Shown: positions 7,148-12,361 of the stretch, in pieces | Numbering within the stretch: the stretch's first letter is position 1 | Layout of the letters: every line of letters starts with the position of its first letter | Origin: CAYXVF01 sp964468125 | GTDB lineage: Bacteria; Myxococcota; XYA12-FULL-58-9; CAYXVF01 | Length of the DNA stretch: 12,361 nt | Reading direction: 5' to 3' | NCBI GenBank assembly: GCA_964468125.1 | Contig: CAYXVF010000149.1 | Location: forward strand, 1-12,361 | Notes under the pieces: generated by a model | What the model saw: only the letters and a program-made list of their open reading frames with translations | The model's database searches: none | What the model was told of the DNA's origin: nothing | Program-made: the position numbers and the translations under genes

Positions 7148-7896
7148 TGCGCGTACTCCTGCTGCGCCTGGATGCGCCGCTCATGAGCTTCGGTGCTCCG
7201 ATCGTCGACAACCACGGGGTGATTCAAGAGCTTCCCGGATTATCGATGCTCACCGGTCTCATCGGCAATGCGCTCGGCTACGATCACCGTGACTCGGACG
7301 CTCTGCAGCGACTGCAAGACAGGCTGAAATACGCGGTCTGCCGCGAGCGCGCTGGAGAGAAACTGCGTGACTTTCAGACCGTCGACTTCAGTCAAGGCAC
7401 GGATGATTTCAAGGTCTCAAAGACTGTCGGTTGGACAACGCGTGGTCGTGTTGAGAAGCGCGCCGGCGGGGACGCGACTATCCGTGAGAAGCACATCCGC
7501 TACCGCGACTACTGGGCGGATGCACGGTACCTGCTCGCGGTGACACTAGAGGCACCCGATGAGGCTCCCACCGTCGACAACGTGGCAAAGGCGATCGAAG
7601 AGCCAGAGCGGCCGCTCTTCCTCGGGCGAAAGGTGTGTTTGCCGGCATCACCGCTCGCCGTAGGTGTTGTGGACGCGGCATCGCTCCTCGCCGCGCTCAA
7701 GGCGGCTGGGGAGTCCTCACCCGCCGGGCAACCCATGACCGTGTTCTGGGAGGAAGGCGACGCGCCGGAGTGGGAAGGTGCGTCCACGCCGTTCAGCGTC
7801 ACCGACGAGCGTGACTGGCGGACACAGCTTCACGGAGGGCAGCGCATTATGCGGCGCTCTTCCCTTCGCGGGAACGAGGAGGTCACGAATGAGTAG
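7147..7896 (+). CDS. cas5: Cascade subunit Cas5 (CasD), type I-E
   Basis: Cas5e grips the 5' handle of the crRNA and joins the Cas7 backbone to Cse1. The 249-residue product is slightly longer than the E. coli protein (about 224). MRVLLLRLDAPLMSFG (1-16) corresponds to the MRSYLILRLAGPMQAWG opening of the E. coli protein. PGLSMLTGLIGNALG (30-44) matches the RSGLLGLLGACLG helix. LRDFQTVDF (73-81) matches the family's LRDYHTV. IRYRDYWADARYLLAV (117-132) and RPLFLGRKVCLP (155-166) match REYLCDASFTVAL and YTPYLGRRSCPL. In I-E systems Cas5 does not cut RNA; Cas6e does. The ATG at 7144 is possible but has a worse ribosome binding site spacing. The end overlaps the start of cas6e. Confidence 0.94.
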   Translation: MRVLLLRLDAPLMSFGAPIVDNHGVIQELPGLSMLTGLIGNALGYDHRDSDALQRLQDRLKYAVCRERAGEKLRDFQTVDFSQGTDDFKVSKTVGWTTRGRVEKRAGGDATIREKHIRYRDYWADARYLLAVTLEAPDEAPTVDNVAKAIEEPERPLFLGRKVCLPASPLAVGVVDAASLLAALKAAGESSPAGQPMTVFWEEGDAPEWEGASTPFSVTDERDWRTQLHGGQRIMRRSSLRGNEEVTNE

Positions 7897-8701
7897 TCAG
7901 GACCTCTACCTTGTTCGTGTCGACCTCGGTCTCTCTGGGCTCGTCGACCTGGCGCGGCGAAGAGGTTTGCCCCGCTACGATTTTGACGAAGGGCAGGCGG
8001 TGCATTGTGCGCTGGGCGAGATCTTCCGTGACAAGGCTCCGAAGCCCTTTGCGCTGCCCGGACCTCGTGAGCGTAAGCGCACCCCAGGAGTACTTCAGGT
8101 TCACGCCTACTCGAGCGAATCGAAGGAGGCTCTGATTGCCAGCTCACAGAACTTCGCTGACCTCGACCTTTATGAGCACTTCGACCCTGATTCCGTCAAA
8201 GACAGGCGCTTGCCACCGACGTTCCCGGAGAAGATGGGGTTCTCCGTTCGCTTAGCACCGGTGGTTCGACTGAGCAGTGACGTAGACGTCACGGTCGAGC
8301 TTGCGGGAGAATCGAAGCAACTCTCTAGGCGCCGCGGCGCCGAAGTAGATGCCTTCGAGGCCGCCTGCTTGCGGGCTCACAAGCAAGGCGAAGCCCCCCT
8401 ACCCTCCGAGTCCCGTGGCCAGGTCTACCTCGATTGGTTCAAGGCGCTCGCCAGCCGGACCGGTGGCTTTGAGGTCGAACGGGCGCGGCTAGACGGTCAG
8501 CAATGGTTGCGGATGTGGCGCCGTGATCACGATCCCAAGGGCCGAAAGAGCCACAAGCTCCTCCGCCCTGAAATCTATGTCTCTGGTCTTCTCAGTGTCA
8601 CAGACCAGCGTGAGTTCCGGGAGGTCCTGCGGAGAGGGATTGGTCGCCACAAGGCATTCGGCTTCGGCATGTTGAAGCTGCGGCCCGCCCGGGAGGCGTA
8701 G
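7889..8701 (+). CDS. cas6e: Cas6e (CasE / Cse3) crRNA-processing endoribonuclease
   Basis: Cas6e binds the repeat hairpin, cuts at its 3' base and stays on the crRNA as a Cascade subunit. The ATG at 7889 has GAGGAGG 6 nt upstream and overlaps the cas5 end. The N-terminus LYLVRVDLGL is the first strand of a ferredoxin-like fold. Segment VHCALGEIF (38-46) aligns with LHQGLWHLF of E. coli, placing the catalytic His at H39. The C-terminal Gly-rich loop is GIGRHKAFGFGML (250-262), equivalent to GIGPAKSMGCGLL. The protein is 270 residues, well above the roughly 200 of E. coli and Thermus. The extra sequence lies between the two ferredoxin-like halves: roughly 55-115, with Pro-rich and acidic segments, and an SRRRGAEVDAFEAACLRAHK region near 150-170. 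cas1 starts 2 nt after the stop. Confidence 0.94.
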   Translation: MSSQDLYLVRVDLGLSGLVDLARRRGLPRYDFDEGQAVHCALGEIFRDKAPKPFALPGPRERKRTPGVLQVHAYSSESKEALIASSQNFADLDLYEHFDPDSVKDRRLPPTFPEKMGFSVRLAPVVRLSSDVDVTVELAGESKQLSRRRGAEVDAFEAACLRAHKQGEAPLPSESRGQVYLDWFKALASRTGGFEVERARLDGQQWLRMWRRDHDPKGRKSHKLLRPEIYVSGLLSVTDQREFREVLRRGIGRHKAFGFGMLKLRPAREA

Positions 8702-8703
8702 TC

Positions 8704-9591
8704 GTGCTGAAGGGGCGACTGGGCTTAGAGACCGCGCGCATCCCACACAAGGATCGCCACGGCATCATGTGGCTCGCCCGAGGCAAGCTGACCGTGAGTG
8801 AGGGGACACTGAGGTTCTCGACCGTCGGCGACGGCGAGCTTGCAGCTGGCCAGTATGAGATTCCGTTTCAGATGCTGTCGTGTATCGTGCTGCAGCCCGG
8901 CACCACCGTCTCCCACGACGCTCTTCGACTCCTTGCACGGCATGGGACGGGGCTAGTCGCCACAGGGGACGGTGGCGTTCGCATGTACGCGAGCATGCCT
9001 TTCGGCCCAGATCGATCGAGGCTTGCTCGGCGCCAAACGGAGCTCTGGTCGGATCCTGACGAGCGACGCCACATCGCGCGCCGTATGTATGCACTACGCC
9101 TGGGGGAAGTGCTTCCGGACAAGAACCTGAATGTCTTGCGGGGGATTGAAGGGTCGCGAGTCAAAGCAGTCTATCAGCGGTTGGCTAGCCAGTACGGGAT
9201 TGAGTGGTCAGGTCGCCAATACGATCGCGAAGACCCAACGAAGACCAATCCGCTGAATCAGGCCATCAATCATGCTGCGGTAGCAGTTCGTTCGTGCGCG
9301 ATGGTCGCGGTCGCCGCCACCGGCGCGATCCCCCAACTTGGCTTTGTTCATGAAGACTCTGGCATCTCTTTCTGCCTCGATATCGCCGATCTCTTCCGCG
9401 ACGACGTGACGCTGCCGATCGCGTTTGCGGCGGCTGCTTCACGATCCGCCGGAGCTCAGCGCGGTGATGAATTGGAGCGAGCGGTGCGGAAGCAGGCGGG
9501 GATGGTGCTGGGTCGGAAGAAGGTGGTCACGAGCATGATTGATCGCATCAAACAGCTTCTCGATGAGGACGACGTTGGGAGTGCCGAGTGA
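8704..9591 (+). CDS. cas1: Cas1 integrase, type I-E
   Basis: Cas1 is the catalytic subunit of the Cas1-Cas2 complex that inserts prespacers at the leader-repeat junction. The protein has 295 residues. Expected active-site residues are present: E149 in VLRGIEGSRVK, H216 in GFVHED, and D226/D229 in CLDIADLF. They align with E. coli E141, H208, D218 and D221 at a constant offset of 8. The N-terminal beta domain shows HGIMWLARGKLTV and LSCIVLQPGTTVSHDALRLLARHGTGLVATG. The start is GTG with GGGAGG 7 nt upstream, inside the end of cas6e. The stop overlaps the cas2 start as GTGA, so the two adaptation proteins are translationally coupled, which suits a fixed-ratio complex. Confidence 0.97.
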   Translation: MLKGRLGLETARIPHKDRHGIMWLARGKLTVSEGTLRFSTVGDGELAAGQYEIPFQMLSCIVLQPGTTVSHDALRLLARHGTGLVATGDGGVRMYASMPFGPDRSRLARRQTELWSDPDERRHIARRMYALRLGEVLPDKNLNVLRGIEGSRVKAVYQRLASQYGIEWSGRQYDREDPTKTNPLNQAINHAAVAVRSCAMVAVAATGAIPQLGFVHEDSGISFCLDIADLFRDDVTLPIAFAAAASRSAGAQRGDELERAVRKQAGMVLGRKKVVTSMIDRIKQLLDEDDVGSAE

Positions 9592-9899
9592 CGATCGTTG
9601 TTACACGGAACGTTGCGCCGAGGTTTCGAGGGTTCCTCGCATCCTGCATGCTCGAGATCGCGCCCGGGGTCTACACGAGTCCTTCCATGACGCGTGCAGT
9701 GCGTGACCGAGTTTGGACCATCTTGAACGATTGGTTTGATCTGTTCAACGACGCCGACGCTTCGATTGTGATGACCTGGCCGGACAAGACGAAGCCAGGA
9801 CGCCAGGATTTCGACTTTCTTGGTGTGCCACCAAAGCAGCTTGCCGACCTCGACGGTGTTCTCGTCGTACATCGTCTAGGTGTGCAAGCTGTAGATTGA
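9588..9899 (+). CDS. cas2: Cas2, type I-E
   Basis: Cas2 is the dimeric core that holds two Cas1 dimers and measures the prespacer. In E. coli it is structural rather than catalytic in adaptation. The 103-residue protein opens with MTIVVTRNVAPRFRGFLASCMLEIAPGVYTS, matching the E. coli-type sequence [29 protein letters not shown]. It ends with the LDGVLVVHRLG tail that packs on Cas1. There is no C-terminal DnaQ extension of the kind found in some I-E Cas2 proteins, which matters because a separate DnaQ-like gene lies at the other end of the locus. It starts with GTG and has GGGAG 6 nt upstream. Its stop is 56 nt before the first CRISPR repeat, so the leader is very short. Confidence 0.96.
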   Translation: MTIVVTRNVAPRFRGFLASCMLEIAPGVYTSPSMTRAVRDRVWTILNDWFDLFNDADASIVMTWPDKTKPGRQDFDFLGVPPKQLADLDGVLVVHRLGVQAVD

Positions 9900-9910
9900 C
9901 CACAAGCTCT

Positions 9911-9940
9911 TTGAAAACTGAATACTCTTTGCGCAATGAT
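9911..9940 (+). promoter_or_regulatory. Candidate sigma70-type promoter for the array
   Basis: TTGAAA (9911-9916) is 5/6 to the -35 consensus. AATGAT (9935-9940) is 4/6 to the -10, with an 18-nt spacing. Transcription would begin around 9947, inside the leader palindrome and just ahead of repeat 1. The -10 is weak, and read-through from the cas operon could also supply array transcripts. Confidence 0.35.
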
Positions 9941-9953
9941 GACACCTGTGTCA
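9940..9953. promoter_or_regulatory. Leader palindrome next to repeat 1
   Basis: TGACAC-CT-GTGTCA is a perfect 6-bp inverted repeat around 2 central bases. It ends 2 nt before the first repeat. Its position fits either a leader-anchoring site for the integrase or a binding site for a dimeric regulator overlapping the predicted transcription start. No role is shown by the sequence alone. Confidence 0.4.
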
Positions 9954-9955
9954 GG

Positions 9956-12361
9956 GGCTCCCCCGCGCACGCGGGGATCGACCCGCGCGCCTTAGCCTCG
10001 GCACCACCGGGCTGCGGGCTCCCCCGCGCACGCGGGGATCGACCCTCGGCGCGCTCGGCGTCGTCGGCGTACGTTCCGGCTCCCCCGCGCACGCGGGGAT
10101 CGACCCACCGCCTTGTTTACCGATGACATGCCTTCTACGGCTCCCCCGCGCACGCGGGGATCGACCCGTGATTGTGTGCCCCAGCGAGCGCAGCGCCTCG
10201 GCTCCCCCGCGCACGCGGGGATCGACCGCCTGATGGCAATATCTGCGAGCTCTTCTTCCGGGCTCCCCCGCGCACGCGGGGATCGACCCTCAGAGACACC
10301 GCGCTTGCGGAGCTCGTCTACGGCTCCCCCGCGCACGCGGGGATCGACCCGCCGTAGGCGATTCCGCCTGCAGTGCTTCAAGGGCTCCCCCGCGCACGCG
10401 GGGATCGACCCCGGCAATCTTGGTCCCCCGCCGCTAACCCAAAGGCTCCCCCGCGCACGCGGGGATCGACCACGTGACGAGGATTTTTGGCGGACTGGGG
10501 TGCGGCTCCCCCGCGCACGCGGGGATCGACCCTCATCCAGCAAGAACAGAGACGCCGGTTCGTGGGCTCCCCCGCGCACGCGGGGATCGACCCGAGCTCG
10601 CCCCGTACTTCCCCGAAGGGGGGAAGGCTCCCCCGCGCACGCGGGGATCGACCCCCGCGAGGGGTCTGGAAATCGTAGTCGCCTACGGCTCCCCCGCGCA
10701 CGCGGGGATCGACCCTAGGAGACTGTTTTTTAATCCAAGATGAAATTGGCTCCCCCGCGCACGCGGGGATCGACCCGGTGTCGGAACGCTCGCCACGAGC
10801 TGAGGAGTGGCTCCCCCGCGCACGCGGGGATCGACCCCCGACAGCAAGCGCCATGTGCTCCTGGATCACGGCTCCCCCGCGCACGCGGGGATCGACCCAA
10901 GTCGACGATGTGCTCGATGATGTGCTCGGCGGCTCCCCCGCGCACGCGGGGATCGACCCTGGAATTCGTGGAAGGGAGCGACCGATGAAAGGGCTCCCCC
11001 GCGCACGCGGGGATCGACCCTACACAAGCTTTGCGGGCCCGTGCTCAAAGAGGGCTCCCCCGCGCACGCGGGGATCGACCCTTTACCGCAATTCCAGCGG
11101 TTGGCTTGCTCAGGGCTCCCCCGCGCACGCGGGGATCGACCCACACGTTTATTGGTACGTATCGGTGAGATACAGGCTCCCCCGCGCACGCGGGGATCGA
11201 CCCGCATCCTTCGCCGGATTCAGTCCGTCACCGGTGGCTCCCCCGCGCACGCGGGGATCGACCCCCACCCATTGCTACCATTCCAGAAGCACGAAAGGCT
11301 CCCCCGCGCACGCGGGGATCGACCCCACGCTGCTGACGCATTCCTGTACGCTTGGCGGGCTCCCCCGCGCACGCGGGGATCGACCCAAGAGAGAGACACG
11401 GAAAAGCGAGTACTCATCGGCTCCCCCGCGCACGCGGGGATCGACCCGGAGCGACCTGGTATCTGCAAATGACGCGCGAGGCTCCCCCGCGCACGCGGGG
11501 ATCGACCCGCAGCTACGTCGGATCGCCATTCATCTTCGATGGCTCCCCCGCGCACGCGGGGATCGACCCCTCGGAGTAATGGGTAACCTCGAAGCCCCGA
11601 GGGCTCCCCCGCGCACGCGGGGATCGACCCTCTTCTTGCCTTGCTTCAGTAGGTGCTTGGCAGGCTCCCCCGCGCACGCGGGGATCGACCCGACACCGAG
11701 AGTTTCTGGCCGCAGCCTTTCGGGGCTCCCCCGCGCACGCGGGGATCGACCCTGAAGGCGACGTGGGATAAATGGACAGGGCTCGGCTCCCCCGCGCACG
11801 CGGGGATCGACCCGTTTATCTGCTCGGCGTGGCTGAGTCAGGCGCGGCTCCCCCGCGCACGCGGGGATCGACCCGTGGCGCAAGTGGTTCGACGAGGCCG
11901 GGTCGCGGCTCCCCCGCGCACGCGGGGATCGACCCGGACAGCAGCGCGCCTTTCGGGAGCTCTCGCGGGCTCCCCCGCGCACGCGGGGATCGACCCCTCG
12001 AAGTTGGTGATGTCGTAGACATTAGACAGGCTCCCCCGCGCACGCGGGGATCGACCCGCTCCTGTTGTACCAATTCTTGCGCCAGCTAGGGCTCCCCCGC
12101 GCACGCGGGGATCGACCCGTGAGAAAGATTGTTAAGCCCTCGTCTGATATGGCTCCCCCGCGCACGCGGGGATCGACCCGCGCGAGGTTCTGTCCGAGGA
12201 ATTTACCGCACGGCTCCCCCGCGCACGCGGGGATCGACCTTTTGGGAAGGGGACTCAATCGTTCCAGAATGGGGCTCCCCCGCGCACGCGGGGATCGACC
12301 CGCGCTGATCGAATCGCTGCGTCTCCCATGGATGGCTCCCCCGCGCACGCGGGGATCGACC
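9956..12361 (+). CRISPR. Type I-E CRISPR array, 40 repeats, open at the right edge
   Basis: Forty copies of a 28-nt repeat start at 9956, 10017, 10078 and so on, every 61 nt. The one exception is 10444 to 10504 (60 nt). The last copy is 12334-12361. By direct reading the 28-nt core is identical in all copies. It begins GGCTCCCCCGCG and ends CGGGGATCGACC. CCCCGC pairs with GCGGGG around a GCAC tetraloop, with ATCGACC 3' of the stem. This parallels the E. coli repeat and the Cas6e cut that leaves an 8-nt 5' handle. The following base is C after 36 of 39 repeats, so the unit is best seen as 29 + 32 nt. No two of the 39 spacers are the same. No degenerate terminal repeat appears, so the array continues beyond the window. 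The leader and newest spacers are on the left. Confidence 0.99.
10472..10503 (+). other. Short spacer 9 lacking the usual leading C
   Basis: This is the only spacer interval of 32 nt; all others are 33 nt counted from the 28-nt core. It starts with A instead of C. The shortened interval and the missing C coincide, as if the repeat's normal 29th base was lost when this spacer was integrated. Confidence 0.85.

Larger units (their letters stand above)
9900..9955 (+). promoter_or_regulatory. CRISPR leader
   Basis: This 56-nt segment between cas2 and the first repeat is more AT-rich than its surroundings, as leaders are. It contains the heptamer CTCTTTG twice (9907-9913 and 9925-9931, 18 nt apart) and a palindrome at 9940-9953 that ends 2 nt from repeat 1. 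I found no good match to the IHF consensus WATCAANNNNTTR on either strand. Repeat orientation and position beside cas2 match E. coli, so this is the leader end where new spacers should enter. The functional leader may extend back into cas2. Confidence 0.8.

Noticed and set aside
10778..11755. Long open frames across the array on both strands (the longest 325 codons)
   Set aside because: They are artefacts of the stop-free GC-rich repeat. The 61-nt period shifts the frame by one each unit, so the repeat is read in turn as GSPAHAGID-, LPRARGDRP- and APPRTRGST-type peptides. No ribosome binding site or family supports them.
9984..12333. Spacers matching the cas genes of this window (self-targeting) or duplicated within the array
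   Set aside because: I saw no duplicate spacers and no convincing match to the genes here by eye. A full search against the rest of the genome could not be done.

Overview
The window carries a complete type I-E CRISPR-Cas locus on the + strand: cas3, then the five Cascade genes, then cas1 and cas2, a very short leader and a long array that runs off the right edge. The DNA is clearly GC-rich, uses GTG as well as ATG starts, and has strong GGAGG-type ribosome binding sites. This fits a high-GC, probably Gram-negative bacterium. A myxobacterial or other deltaproteobacterial-type host is possible, but the window has no rRNA or housekeeping gene to confirm it.

Layout. Positions 1-242 hold a short ORF with a perfect ribosome binding site that looks like the N-terminal half of an IS66-type accessory protein (TnpA/Orf1), probably truncated. 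Positions 243-575 contain no gene I can support, apart from an inverted repeat just past the end of the next gene. A DEDDh (DnaQ-type) 3'-5' exonuclease gene lies on the - strand at 576-1088, divergent from cas3 with only 41 bp between the two start codons. From 1130 to 9899 the cas genes run cas3-casA-casB-cas7-cas5-cas6e-cas1-cas2 with overlaps or gaps of at most 20 nt, so they are very probably one translationally coupled transcript. A 56-nt leader (9900-9955) is followed by 40 identical 28-nt repeats and 39 complete spacers up to the last base of the window.

How it works together. Cas1-Cas2 insert prespacers at the leader end. The array transcript is cut by Cas6e at the repeat hairpin. 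The crRNA is bound by Cas5, Cas7, Cse1 and Cse2 to form Cascade, and Cascade recruits Cas3 (HD nuclease plus DExH helicase) to degrade the target. All catalytic residues I looked for in Cas1, Cas3 and Cas6e are present, so the system looks intact.

Most interesting points. (1) The free-standing DnaQ-like exonuclease next to the locus is a candidate prespacer-trimming factor, with Glu in place of the usual exo-II Asp. (2) The base after each repeat is C in 36 of 39 cases and G, A or T in the other three; one of the three exceptions is also 1 nt short. This pattern suggests a PAM-derived last repeat base and a PAM ending in C. (3) The short leader has a near-perfect palindrome 2 nt from the first repeat and a duplicated heptamer.
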